Shown here piece by piece: positions 6,958 through 15,725 of a DNA stretch of 51,351 nt; the first letter of the stretch is position 1, and every line of letters begins with the position of its first letter. The notes under the pieces were generated by a model. The model saw only the letters and a program-made list of their open reading frames with translations. It was not told the origin of the DNA and made no database searches. Origin of the DNA: JAZDKP01 sp043802925 (lineage in GTDB: Bacteria > Fibrobacterota > OXYB2-FULL-49-7 > JAEUSG01). Location of the stretch: positions 1-51,351 of the forward strand of contig JAZDKP010000034.1 in NCBI GenBank assembly GCA_043802925.1, in the 5' to 3' direction. The position numbers and the translations under genes were made by a program.

Positions 6958-8565
6958 TTCGCCTTCTGAACCGATTTTCGTGAGACGGTAGGTCGTCCCC
7001 GGGACCGACTTGCGGTAGAACAGCGCGGAATCAATATCCCCGGTGATCTTTTGCGCGAATATCCTTACGTTGGCCACCCCTTCAAGGTAGGAATTGTCCT
7101 CAGGATAAACGACCTGGAAATAGGGGGCACCCAACTGCATGTCGGGCCAGCCCGTGGCCACGTAAATATTGTTGGTCCAGTCGACCTGTATCCTGTCCGC
7201 ATTGGGCGACAGCTCCCAGAAATAATCGGTACCGTCCTGCGCGTCATGATAGCGGATATGAAATCCCATGAGCGATCCGTCGTTCATGATGATATCGTCC
7301 GTGGCGGGGCTGCGGTTCACCTGGAACTCATATTCGTAATTCGTGGTCCGCCAGGCGCCCGCTGCGCTCTGATTGGCTGAATTGCCGTCCACCGCCCAGC
7401 TGCCTGTTGCGCCGCCGCTCCAGAAACGGTCCCGGGAGCCGATATAAGCGGTGGTGTTGGCGATAAGGGCGTTTTCCTTCCCGTTGTCCAGCAGATAGTT
7501 CCGGCCCGTGGTCAGCGCATCGTCCTGTTCCTGGTAGATGACGCAGGTATCTGCGGCGTCATTGTCGTCGTCATAGATTTTAAGACCCACGTAAAGGTCC
7601 TGTGCGGACACGTCGTCAACGCAATACAGGGCCGCGTTCAGTGTCTTGCCCGCAAAGTTGGTCAGCATCAGATTGCGCACATAGCATCCGCGCCAGCCGT
7701 CGTCCGGCGTTGTTCCGCCCGTGATGTTGCCGTCCACGGTGGGCACGCCGTGGGCGTCGTACGTGGCGTAAAAGGTGACATAATCGCGTTTCACTCCCAG
7801 CCGCAGGTCGATCCATCCGTTGCCCAGCGAGGGGTTGGTCAAACTGTTGTTGGTTCCGGACCAGTAGAACGTGCCGTTGGATTGAGTGGTGTAAACAAAG
7901 TTCAGGCCCAGTTCGTCATAGGGGCCTACGTTCAGATAACTGTGGCCGTCATTGACGGTCAGTCCCGTGTCCAGGGGGATTTTCCATTCCGATTGGAGTA
8001 ACGAGATGCCCACATTGGTGCCCAGGCCGAGAAAAACCTCGCTTCCGTTGTTCTGCTGTTCCCAGGTTGTCCCGTTAAAGGAATATTCTTCAATATTCAG
8101 CATGGTCGGCGCGCAATACGCACGGAATTCGCCGTTGTTGGCGCCCACACTGCCGCCTTCAAGAGCATCATTGTGGCTACCGCCGCCGATTCCCTGATCA
8201 AAGACCAGATTAATATTCATGTTGTTGCCGACGTTATTGGAATTGGCCACAAAGCCCACATATAAATAGTGGCTGTCATTCATGAAAAACCAGGAAGCAT
8301 CAATGGTATCCCCGCTGCCGTTGGCTATTTTCATGTGCCGCACATAGGCATCCTTCCATTCATCCGCGTCCGCGGCATGGTAGGCACCCTGGGTGCCCTC
8401 CAGCGTGGTTTTGTCCGTAACGCATCCGTTCACCACCGGCGGGGTGGCGGTATAATAACTGTAGAATTGCTGCAGGTTGCCGGTGCCCTCTTGAATATGG
8501 CCCATGACAGGGAGCGCAAAAAAGAGCGCAAGGACAAGAATCACCGGACATGACTTTACAAACAT
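6955..8565 (-). CDS. N-terminal part of the giant surface protein: signal peptide, two CBM9-like domains, start of an Ig domain
   Basis: The start at 8565 is chosen because AGGAGGAGG lies just upstream and the protein then opens with a clean signal peptide (MFVKS... to about residue 22). Two domains of about 230 residues each begin with the CBM9-like pattern (PPVVNGCVTD...DEWKDAYVRHM and VPTVDGNITG...DGWRGCYVRNL) and continue with LYVGF/LYVGL strands; this fold binds carbohydrates in many extracellular enzymes. The last 70 residues start an Ig-like domain (VYPEDNSYLEGVANVRIFA), which is cut after GSEGE by the TAG at 6955. If translated alone it would be a 536-residue secreted protein lacking its C-terminal sorting module. 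Confidence 0.75.
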   Translation of the reverse strand: MFVKSCPVILVLALFFALPVMGHIQEGTGNLQQFYSYYTATPPVVNGCVTDKTTLEGTQGAYHAADADEWKDAYVRHMKIANGSGDTIDASWFFMNDSHYLYVGFVANSNNVGNNMNINLVFDQGIGGGSHNDALEGGSVGANNGEFRAYCAPTMLNIEEYSFNGTTWEQQNNGSEVFLGLGTNVGISLLQSEWKIPLDTGLTVNDGHSYLNVGPYDELGLNFVYTTQSNGTFYWSGTNNSLTNPSLGNGWIDLRLGVKRDYVTFYATYDAHGVPTVDGNITGGTTPDDGWRGCYVRNLMLTNFAGKTLNAALYCVDDVSAQDLYVGLKIYDDDNDAADTCVIYQEQDDALTTGRNYLLDNGKENALIANTTAYIGSRDRFWSGGATGSWAVDGNSANQSAAGAWRTTNYEYEFQVNRSPATDDIIMNDGSLMGFHIRYHDAQDGTDYFWELSPNADRIQVDWTNNIYVATGWPDMQLGAPYFQVVYPEDNSYLEGVANVRIFAQKITGDIDSALFYRKSVPGTTYRLTKIGSEGE

Positions 8566-8676
8566 AAAAACCTCCTCCTGCATAAATGTTGAAATGCAAC
8601 AGACACGCTATACCGAAAGATTTGCATCCACAATCCTATACAATGCGGAATGGAAAGCGAAAGATATGCCAATGGG

Positions 8677-8688
8677 TTAAGCGCTTAA
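8677..8688. promoter_or_regulatory. 12-bp palindrome TTAAGCGCTTAA in a 266-bp intergenic region
   Basis: A perfect palindrome lies about 110 bases upstream of the giant surface-protein gene and after the end of the polysaccharide operon. The rest of 8566-8831 is AT-richer than the genes and shows no open frame with a ribosome site and no convincing promoter. Regulator-binding site is a guess. Confidence 0.3.
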
Positions 8689-8831
8689 AACGGCTAAGAA
8701 GACGTTTTTTCGCATTCTTTGAGCAAATTCTCCCACAGTCTGATTAATAACACGCACAATCGGATTAATTTTTATCATTTCTGAGGGATTTATTATCCAG
8801 CTCTGTGTTGGCAGGAATCGTTGGCGCTGCA

Positions 8832-10037
8832 CTACAGCTCTTTTGTAATTGCGGCGGTTATCGTATGATATTGGTACGCATCATTACCGAAGTACCGATA
8901 GGCGATATACGGCCGTGACGTCCATTTATGCCGGAGAGAGATTCCCCATTCCCTGCCGAGCTTTTTTCCGAGTTCGGTTTCCAGTGTCAACGTCCCCAAA
9001 CCCTTGTAATCATAAAAGAAGCCCTGATAGCCGGCCAGCAGATTCTTGGGGTTGGCCTGGTAGTAGCCGCGATAGGAGCCCGTGGAATAGATCGGAAAAT
9101 CGAGTTTGACGAAAACATTGTTCAAATACGCTCCGGAGGATTGCCATTGTTGGGCAAAGGCGGTAATCAGGAAAACAACCTTTTCCCGCGAAGGGGTGAT
9201 ATACGGAAAGAACGCATTGACGATGCGGCTGTCCTCCAGGTCTGCGACGGGCAGATAAAAATCGTTCAAAGCGTTTCTGTAGATATAGGAGCCGCCCATG
9301 TAAAACATGGAACCCACCGGACCAAAACCATAGACTGAGATTTGGCTTATTTCGTTCGAAGGAACAGGATCCGTCGGTGTTTTAATAAACTTAAGAACGG
9401 GATTTAGAATGTCATAAAAGGCCTGAAAGAACGCTGTGTCCGCAAGCAGTGGCTGGTACTCATTCCGGCGGATACTGGAATATTCCTCCTCCTGATAAGC
9501 CGCGTGCAATTCCCAGCCCCTGATTCCAAGACCTGCATCCGCTTTAAGCGTGCGCTTGCCGGAGCCGATGCGCGTTAATGCGGGATTGTCGTTAGCCACG
9601 CCCTCGCGGAGTGCCAATTGAGTCAACAGCCGCAGACCCGACCACGGGAGCTTCCATTCAAAAGGGAGGCTCCCTGATACAAAGAAGCGTCCATCATCAC
9701 CCGGCATCCAGCTTCCTGCTGAAACATCTGCTCCCGTCGAAAAAGAGCGTCCGTGATAACGATATTTGAGCGTACCGGACATGAACGTGTCATCAAATTT
9801 ACGAAGGCCGTTGATGTCCTGGTTTAGCTCAGAGTGTCCATAGGATGCTTCGCAGCCCAATGTTCCAAGTGGAAGCGTAAGCCCCTGGACGGAAAGGGAG
9901 GCGATCCGCCGGGAAAAGACCGTGTTATCGAAAAGATATTCGCCCGACGTGGTAAGCGTTATAGACCCAGCAAGAGCAGCCAACAGCAGAACCAGAGCCA
10001 ATCCGTGCCATGGTCGGCGCACTCGAAAGGTTACCAC
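8832..10037 (-). CDS. Outer-membrane beta-barrel protein of the polysaccharide operon
   Basis: The open frame extends further upstream, but the GTG at 10037 overlaps the stop of the preceding gene by 7 bases and is followed after a basic stretch by a hydrophobic signal (WHGLALVLLLAALAGS), so it is preferred; it gives 401 residues. The body has alternating hydrophobic/aromatic strands, many Tyr and Phe, and ends in a strand typical of outer-membrane barrels. It is the last gene of the rfbF-to-barrel operon, the place where alginate/cellulose-type systems have their export porin. That role is inferred from context; no family was recognised. Confidence 0.65.
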   Translation of the reverse strand: MVTFRVRRPWHGLALVLLLAALAGSITLTTSGEYLFDNTVFSRRIASLSVQGLTLPLGTLGCEASYGHSELNQDINGLRKFDDTFMSGTLKYRYHGRSFSTGADVSAGSWMPGDDGRFFVSGSLPFEWKLPWSGLRLLTQLALREGVANDNPALTRIGSGKRTLKADAGLGIRGWELHAAYQEEEYSSIRRNEYQPLLADTAFFQAFYDILNPVLKFIKTPTDPVPSNEISQISVYGFGPVGSMFYMGGSYIYRNALNDFYLPVADLEDSRIVNAFFPYITPSREKVVFLITAFAQQWQSSGAYLNNVFVKLDFPIYSTGSYRGYYQANPKNLLAGYQGFFYDYKGLGTLTLETELGKKLGREWGISLRHKWTSRPYIAYRYFGNDAYQYHTITAAITKEL

Positions 10038-11362
10038 GCAATTGCCTTTTGACGGTACGTGCGCTCTCCGGCCCGCACGGACAATGCGTAAACGCCTTTT
10101 GCGAGCCTGCGGTCCAGCGAAACGGTCAGGCATCCGGAGGAATTACCCGGGCACGGGGAGGAGGTTGTAACGCATCGACCCGCCAAGTCATAAACACGAA
10201 CCGAAACAAGCGCCCCGGGTTCGGCGCCCGCAATGTGGAGAATCCCTTCAGCGGACAACCGTAACGATAAGCGGCTTGATTTTCGGGCCTTGGACGCTTC
10301 AATGGCCGGTGTTTCATCAAGCATTTGCATCATCAGCTGCATCTGGCTGGTCTCATGGCTGAACCAGCAGAGCGTATCGCCGTTAAGCGTAGGATGCGCT
10401 TGATATCCCGGTCCGACCACGGACGCGAATTCACAATCTGCAGAAATGTTGTAGCCATATACGTCCGCGTTGAGTGAATCGGTTGGGCTCGCATTCCGAT
10501 AGTCCTCCCAGACGACATTGGTTCCGTTGATATAAAGACGTCCCTGAAAACCCGGTGCCGTACAAATCGGCTTTGAAACATCCGCCGCAATATCATAAAG
10601 ATACAGGTCTACGTTTTTGGGATCCGTAGTGAGGTTCCGGTAATCTTCCCAGACAACATAATTGCCGGCGATGCGGGGGTTGTTTTTGCCCGCGGCAAAG
10701 GGAGCGATTTCGCGGGTTTCTCCGGTGGAAAGCGTGTGGAGAAAAAGTTTGCCGTAAGAGGCGGAATAATCAATCCAGGCGACCCGTTGCCCGTCCGTGA
10801 CCGGGTATCCCTGATAAGCGTGATCCGTGGTAAGGCGCTGTTCCTGGCTGATTGCAAGATTATAGATATAAATTTCAGAGTTGACGCTGTCGATGGTCAG
10901 CGGAACCTGGTAGCGGTAATCCACCCAGGTCACGATGTTTCCGCCCACCCAGACCATCTCCTTCCAGGCCGTGCTGTTTGAAAGCGCGCGGGTTGCGCCG
11001 GTCGCAGTATTCTTATATTGAAGCGAACTGGTGCTTCCGCCGCCGCCCCCACCTCCGCTTCCGCTTCCTGTGCCCGTGTAGGCGAGGTAAGCCAGATGAT
11101 TACCGGAGAAACCGTATGAAATATAGAAGGGATAGGTCCCATCAGTCGGAACCAGGACCGTCTTGGCTTTGGTCGGGATATCCAGCAGAACCACTTCAGA
11201 CCAGAACAACGTTGAGGTTAAATAGTGGTAATCGAGATAGGCCATCTTATTGTTTTCAATGAGCCCCCAGGTATCGACCGATACGGTCACCAGAGGTTCA
11301 TCAGCAGGAAAGAGCATGCCGGCAAACAACAGGTATAACGATAGAGCCAACACCTTTTTCAT
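10031..11362 (-). CDS. Secreted TolB-like beta-propeller protein with sorting-like C-terminus
   Basis: This 443-residue protein starts with a signal peptide (to about residue 20). The middle holds repeated propeller-blade motifs (VTWVDYRY, VAWIDYS, VVWEDYRN twice), like the TolB/DUF5050 type. A linker near residue 100 has seven consecutive glycines. The final 80 residues (VSVRVYDLAGR...LAKGVYALSVRAG) resemble the type-A/FlgD-like C-terminal sorting domain seen also in the giant surface protein. The ATG overlaps the end of the GH26-like gene (ATGA). It may be a surface or periplasmic accessory of polysaccharide export; function is not known. Confidence 0.68.
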   Translation of the reverse strand: MKKVLALSLYLLFAGMLFPADEPLVTVSVDTWGLIENNKMAYLDYHYLTSTLFWSEVVLLDIPTKAKTVLVPTDGTYPFYISYGFSGNHLAYLAYTGTGSGSGGGGGGGSTSSLQYKNTATGATRALSNSTAWKEMVWVGGNIVTWVDYRYQVPLTIDSVNSEIYIYNLAISQEQRLTTDHAYQGYPVTDGQRVAWIDYSASYGKLFLHTLSTGETREIAPFAAGKNNPRIAGNYVVWEDYRNLTTDPKNVDLYLYDIAADVSKPICTAPGFQGRLYINGTNVVWEDYRNASPTDSLNADVYGYNISADCEFASVVGPGYQAHPTLNGDTLCWFSHETSQMQLMMQMLDETPAIEASKARKSSRLSLRLSAEGILHIAGAEPGALVSVRVYDLAGRCVTTSSPCPGNSSGCLTVSLDRRLAKGVYALSVRAGERTYRQKAIAW

Positions 11363-12429
11363 TCAGTACCTTTTTGTAATGATTGTATATGCAGCTTTTC
11401 CGTGAACTCGGATCGATTGACAGCGCCATAGACTGCGCTGTCTCCGGAAAAACCAAGATCCACGGAAATGCCCGTGGGTGTGATCGCCAGCGGGGTGTCA
11501 AAAAGGACCAATGCTTTTATGAGAGGAAAATTCCCCGCAGCCAGCGAATGGAACATATCACGGTACCAGTTGTTTTTGTTGCCGCCTGCGGCCGCGCAGC
11601 CGGTCTCGGCCACCAGGATGGGCTTGTTGGCAAACTTGACGGCGTCATAAAGCAGTTTGGTGGTGATGTAGAAGTCCATCCAGATTCCCTCTTGCGACAG
11701 GGAGCCGAAGTTGAAGATATCCAATCCTATCCAGTCCACAAAATCATCTCCGGGATAAAATGCCGTGTCCGCCGGCGTATAGGGGTTCCATACGAACGCA
11801 GCGTTGCGCGCGCCTTCCTCCTGGAAAAGCCGGTACACCCGCTGCCAGAAGGCCTTGAAGGCCCCGGGGGTGTTGCCGTACTGTTGGCTCCAGGAATACC
11901 AGGGGTTTGACATTTCGTGGCCAGGCCGGAGAAAAAAAGGTTTTCCGAACCGGACGGCTTCGCGCGCCCACGAGCGGATATATCCGTCAAATGCACCCGA
12001 AGCCAGGAGGTGTAACGAGGCCTCTGGGTTCTGTCCTTTGTAACCCTTAAAACCGGCAATCCAGGGTTCCCAGGTAATGAGCGGGACAAATCCGCCACGC
12101 GTGAGGTTACGGTTCACCCGGGTCTTGAACATATTGTCCGGTTCATCGCCCCAGGCCTGGTAATACGATACAATGGAAAACCGGACACCGAGGCTCTCCT
12201 GCATTGCATACAGTTGGCTGAACTGGTACGGGAGCTCAGGACGGTAAATGCCGAGTTGAAAAACCTCCTGTTGTGTCAGGACGTTCTTATGGGCAACCCG
12301 GTTCTTGATAATAATCTGGTAATAGCCCTCCAGCGCCAACCGCTCAAAAGGTTTGACGCCATAGGTATACAACAAAAACAGGCCTGCGATGGCCAGAACA
12401 AGCAGCAATGGCGCCCGTGAAGATTTCAT
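11359..12429 (-). CDS. Membrane-anchored GH26-like glycoside hydrolase
   Basis: This 356-residue protein has an N-terminal transmembrane anchor (residues about 7-24) and a GH26-type (beta-mannanase clan A) barrel. The acid/base glutamate is E172 in RPGHEMSNPWYSW and the nucleophile is E275 in LVAETG; both are intact. GH26 enzymes cleave beta-mannans, and some cleave beta-1,3-xylan or mixed-linked glucans. It is translationally coupled (ATGA) to the glycosyltransferase before it and to the propeller gene after it. In cellulose and alginate systems a hydrolase or lyase of the polymer is part of the export machine, so this enzyme hints at the polymer's chemistry. Confidence 0.82.
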   Translation of the reverse strand: MKSSRAPLLLVLAIAGLFLLYTYGVKPFERLALEGYYQIIIKNRVAHKNVLTQQEVFQLGIYRPELPYQFSQLYAMQESLGVRFSIVSYYQAWGDEPDNMFKTRVNRNLTRGGFVPLITWEPWIAGFKGYKGQNPEASLHLLASGAFDGYIRSWAREAVRFGKPFFLRPGHEMSNPWYSWSQQYGNTPGAFKAFWQRVYRLFQEEGARNAAFVWNPYTPADTAFYPGDDFVDWIGLDIFNFGSLSQEGIWMDFYITTKLLYDAVKFANKPILVAETGCAAAGGNKNNWYRDMFHSLAAGNFPLIKALVLFDTPLAITPTGISVDLGFSGDSAVYGAVNRSEFTEKLHIQSLQKGTE

Positions 12430-13958
12430 GCGCCCCCCCTTTTGTCATTTTCCGGATTCTTTAGACCCCAGACAATGACAGGCGTCAATGCAACGATATT
12501 CATCAGCGCAAAAAGCATCATGAGCCGGGTGCCGGAATCAATCCGATGGTAAAAGAAAAAGGGGAAAGCCACGGCTGCCAGGGACAACCCCACCCCAACA
12601 ATATGGGGTAAAATGAGTGCAAGGCTGGTCCGGCCCGCCCCGGTCTTGGGCGTGGGCAGATAAGGGACTTTTTTACGTGCCAACATATAAATGAAGCTCA
12701 GCGCGTAAATGTGCCAGGTCCCTTTCTCCAGGAGCATGGAACGCCACGGAATGCCATGTTCCTGCTTATCGGAGTACCAGCGCTGAACGTACATGTTAAT
12801 CGCGAACGATAACAGGATATAGGGTGTGACATGAAGCAAAAAGCCGGTAATGGGCATTTCAACGGCATAGACCTGAAAAAAGAGCAACAGAATCGGTGCG
12901 GCCACGGTGATGAAGCCCGCCAATCCGTTCAAGTAGTGGGTGCCCGCGAAGAAGTAATAAAGTTTGGCCTGAAGATTGAGCCGCCGGAACCATTTTGGAT
13001 ATTCATGGATAAACAGGTCGAACATGCCGGACGCCCATTTGAGCTGCTGCTTGAAAAAGGTCTGCAGGTCTTCGGGGACAAGGCCGTAAGACGCCCGGTA
13101 GGGAACGTACCGACTTTTCCAGCCTTCCCCGTGAAGCCGCAGGGACGTGCACGCGTCCTCTGCCAGGTGGACGGCATGGCCGCCGATGGAATCGAGCGCC
13201 GCGCGGCGGAACAGGCAGTTGGCGCCAATGGCAATGGCCATGTCCAGGCCGTCCAAGCTCATCATGAGCGGACCGTAAAAACCGTAGGTTTGTTCCGAAG
13301 CGCCATGGGAAACGACATTCTTTCTTTCATTGTAATAGGCCTGGACCACCTGAACAAACCCCACTTTCCTGTCCTGAAAAGATGGAAGGGCGCGTTCAAG
13401 AAAATCAGGTTCCGGCCTATGGTCGGGATCCATGATCAGCAGGAATTCACCGCGCGAATGGTTCTTAAGACAATGGTTGATTTTGCCGGCTTTGGCTCCT
13501 GGAATTCCCTGGCAATCGACATGGATCACATCGAGTTCCTTGCACAGGGTCTTTAAGCGTTCATCGTTTCCGCCGTCCAGGAGATAGGTCGCGTGTGAAT
13601 AAGACATCCGCTGGATGGCCCGCAGCGTGGCGTCAAACATGTCATACGGCTCCCCGGGCATGGCGGTGGTCAGGACGTCGACGGATACTTTTTGTGTGAG
13701 AGGACGGCTGCCCGGAATACGGAGGAACTGAAAGAATCCCCAGCTGAATATGGAGCGCACAGGCCCCCGGAAGACCGCATAGCTGAGAATGACAAAGAGG
13801 GCCAGGTGTTTGGGGTGGCCTCCCAGAAACCAGTAGTCGCCATAATACAAAACAGACTCAATCGCGGCAATGACCAGCACCGCCAGAACAACACGGTCCC
13901 GGAAGCGGATCGTGAGACTCGTGCGGCCGGTATCAAAGCCCGCGGGTTCCGTTTTCAT
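12426..13958 (-). CDS. Cellulose-synthase-like processive glycosyltransferase (GT2)
   Basis: About 510 residues, with two N-terminal and four or more C-terminal membrane helices around a GT2 domain. Seen: DGG in the UDP-sugar site (near 128), DPD (DxD, near 177-179), AED in place of the TED base (near 266-268), and QQLKW in place of QxxRW (near 304-308). This is the BcsA architecture but without the C-terminal PilZ domain, so c-di-GMP control is not built in. The ATG at 13958 is chosen because it overlaps the TPR stop as ATGA; an in-frame ATG three codons earlier is possible. It should polymerise and translocate a glycan; the sugar is unknown. Confidence 0.82.
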   Translation of the reverse strand: MKTEPAGFDTGRTSLTIRFRDRVVLAVLVIAAIESVLYYGDYWFLGGHPKHLALFVILSYAVFRGPVRSIFSWGFFQFLRIPGSRPLTQKVSVDVLTTAMPGEPYDMFDATLRAIQRMSYSHATYLLDGGNDERLKTLCKELDVIHVDCQGIPGAKAGKINHCLKNHSRGEFLLIMDPDHRPEPDFLERALPSFQDRKVGFVQVVQAYYNERKNVVSHGASEQTYGFYGPLMMSLDGLDMAIAIGANCLFRRAALDSIGGHAVHLAEDACTSLRLHGEGWKSRYVPYRASYGLVPEDLQTFFKQQLKWASGMFDLFIHEYPKWFRRLNLQAKLYYFFAGTHYLNGLAGFITVAAPILLLFFQVYAVEMPITGFLLHVTPYILLSFAINMYVQRWYSDKQEHGIPWRSMLLEKGTWHIYALSFIYMLARKKVPYLPTPKTGAGRTSLALILPHIVGVGLSLAAVAFPFFFYHRIDSGTRLMMLFALMNIVALTPVIVWGLKNPENDKRGGA

Positions 13959-14797
13959 TTGACCCATAAAAGGTTTTCAAGGCTCATTTGCGCCTGTTTG
14001 TTGTCCGGTCGTTTCAGGAGTATGTTTTTGTACGCTTCCTTTGCCTCTGGAAAGCGCCCTTCCCATTCCAGAAAGCGCCCCTTGAGCTGCCAGGCTTCGA
14101 GCAGCCGATCCAATTCCGCGGACGGGGTTGACAAGGCGCTGTTCGCGGCGATAAGGCTGTCCAGTTCATGCAACGCCTTGCCGGTCTTTTTTTGCCACGC
14201 TGCAACCTCGGCGCGCCGGAGGATCGCGGTCATTTTAACGGCTTTGGGCGCTTCGGGATAAGTCAGTATTTTAGTGAATAGTTCAATGGATTCATCAAAG
14301 TGCTTCATCCACGACAACACCTGCGCTTTGCGCAAAAGCGTGTTCCAGGGGCGCTTGTCCTGCAACAACAGGGTGTCGTAATAGGCCGACGCCTCGGCGA
14401 ACTTCCCCATCATTTCCAGATAAAGCGCGGCAATCCTTTTATAGTCCGCATCTTTTTTGTCGGCCGTCCGGCTCATCATACCGAGCGCCGCCTTGAAGTC
14501 CTTTTTCCATAACAGCGCTTCCGCGCAACCCAAAAGGACCGAGTCGCCCGCTTCCGGGGCGTCCGCGGCTTTTTGCAGGTAGACCACAGCGGAATCCGCC
14601 TGATAAAGGCCATGATAAGAAAGCCCCTTGATGCGGAACGCTCCCTTTCCTTGACTGCAGCCGGATACCAGCACCAGGGCTTCTCTGTAGTTTTCGTTGG
14701 AAAATGCTTTTTCCGCTTTTCGCAGACAGAGGCTGTCAGGCCCTGATTGCGCCATGACCGTACAGATACAGGATAACCAGATTATAATCTTAAGCAT
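13955..14797 (-). CDS. Exported TPR-repeat protein
   Basis: The start at 14797 overlaps the epimerase end by 8 bases and gives a signal peptide (MLKIIIWLSCICTVMAQ); the open frame extends 18 codons further upstream into the epimerase gene. The 280-residue body is helical with several tetratricopeptide repeats (ALLWKKDFKAALGMM, LYLEMMGKFAEASAYYD, FPEAKEAYKNILLKRPDN). In alginate and cellulose systems periplasmic TPR proteins (AlgK, the front of BcsC) link the synthase to the outer-membrane pore, and this gene lies just before the synthase. Confidence 0.75.
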   Translation of the reverse strand: MLKIIIWLSCICTVMAQSGPDSLCLRKAEKAFSNENYREALVLVSGCSQGKGAFRIKGLSYHGLYQADSAVVYLQKAADAPEAGDSVLLGCAEALLWKKDFKAALGMMSRTADKKDADYKRIAALYLEMMGKFAEASAYYDTLLLQDKRPWNTLLRKAQVLSWMKHFDESIELFTKILTYPEAPKAVKMTAILRRAEVAAWQKKTGKALHELDSLIAANSALSTPSAELDRLLEAWQLKGRFLEWEGRFPEAKEAYKNILLKRPDNKQAQMSLENLLWVK

Positions 14798-15725
14798 GTG
14801 TCCGCGCCTGTTGCCGCACATACTCGACGGTTTTTGACAGCCCTTCCTCAAGCCCTGTGACAGCGAGCCAGCCGAGTTCCTTCCCCGCCTTGTCGCTGTT
14901 CAGGCAGTATTCCCAGGATTCATGTTCACGGTAGGGCAGCGCGCCCAGCTTGATTTTACCCGCTGCGCCAATGACTTTTTCCGCTGCCGGGGCTGTTTCC
15001 TTAAGGGTCGGCGCATGGCCGGTTCCGATGTTGAACACCCCTGAAACCGTTTCATCCTGGATGGCCCGGCGGAGCGCCTGAATAAAGTCACCAATAAAAA
15101 CGAAGTCACGGGTCTGCTCCCCGGGAGTCATGGGGAATTCTTTTCCGGAAAGAAGCGCGGAAACAAGGGAGGGAATGAACATGACGCCGGTTTGAGAAGG
15201 TCCGTAAAGAATGCCGATGCGGAAGATGACGGAGCGTACGCCATACTTGTTGCCGTAAAAACGGATAAGCTGCTCGCACATTGATTTTGAGAGCGCATAA
15301 AAATCACTGGGGTCTGTGGGCATGTCTTCGCGAAAGGGCCCTTTTTGTCCGCCGTAGACCAAGGCGGTGGAGGGAAAAATGACCCGGGCGTTCTTTTGCT
15401 TTGCCGCTTCCAGCAACAGAAAAGTGGCCTGTATGTTGGAATTCATAATTGAGAAATAAGTCTGCATGTCCGCGGCTTGCGACAGCACCGCGGCCAGGTG
15501 GACAACGGTATTAAACGGTTGGGCGTTGGCGAGCCGTTCCATAAAAGAACGATCCGAAAGGTCGCCGGACAGATATTCCACTTCCGTGTTGGATACGCCA
15601 AAAGGCATCAGGGCCTCGTGGACATCGGTCGCGACAATCCGGACGTTGCCCGGGGTTGATAGATGGCGTATCAAATGGCGCCCCACAAAACCGTTTGCAC
15701 CGGTGACAAGAATTACCGGGTCCAT
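14790..15725 (-). CDS. NAD-dependent nucleotide-sugar epimerase/reductase
   Basis: This 311-residue extended short-chain dehydrogenase has the N-terminal TGANGFVGRHL dinucleotide motif, a serine/threonine in FPSTALVYGG and the YxxxK pair in FYALSKS. It begins inside the end of rfbG (13-base overlap). After rfbF and rfbG it most likely acts on CDP-4-keto-6-deoxyglucose as a 4-reductase or epimerase, like CDP-abequose/paratose-type synthases, but no RfbH-type 3-dehydratase is present here, so the product is more likely a CDP-6-deoxyhexose. UDP-glucose-4-epimerase activity is an alternative. Confidence 0.75.
   Translation of the reverse strand: MDPVILVTGANGFVGRHLIRHLSTPGNVRIVATDVHEALMPFGVSNTEVEYLSGDLSDRSFMERLANAQPFNTVVHLAAVLSQAADMQTYFSIMNSNIQATFLLLEAAKQKNARVIFPSTALVYGGQKGPFREDMPTDPSDFYALSKSMCEQLIRFYGNKYGVRSVIFRIGILYGPSQTGVMFIPSLVSALLSGKEFPMTPGEQTRDFVFIGDFIQALRRAIQDETVSGVFNIGTGHAPTLKETAPAAEKVIGAAGKIKLGALPYREHESWEYCLNSDKAGKELGWLAVTGLEEGLSKTVEYVRQQARTHA

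Noticed and set aside
12426..13958. Glycosyltransferase considered as a true cellulose synthase BcsA
   Set aside because: No PilZ domain, changed TED and QxxRW motifs, and no BcsB, BcsC or BcsZ (GH8) neighbours.
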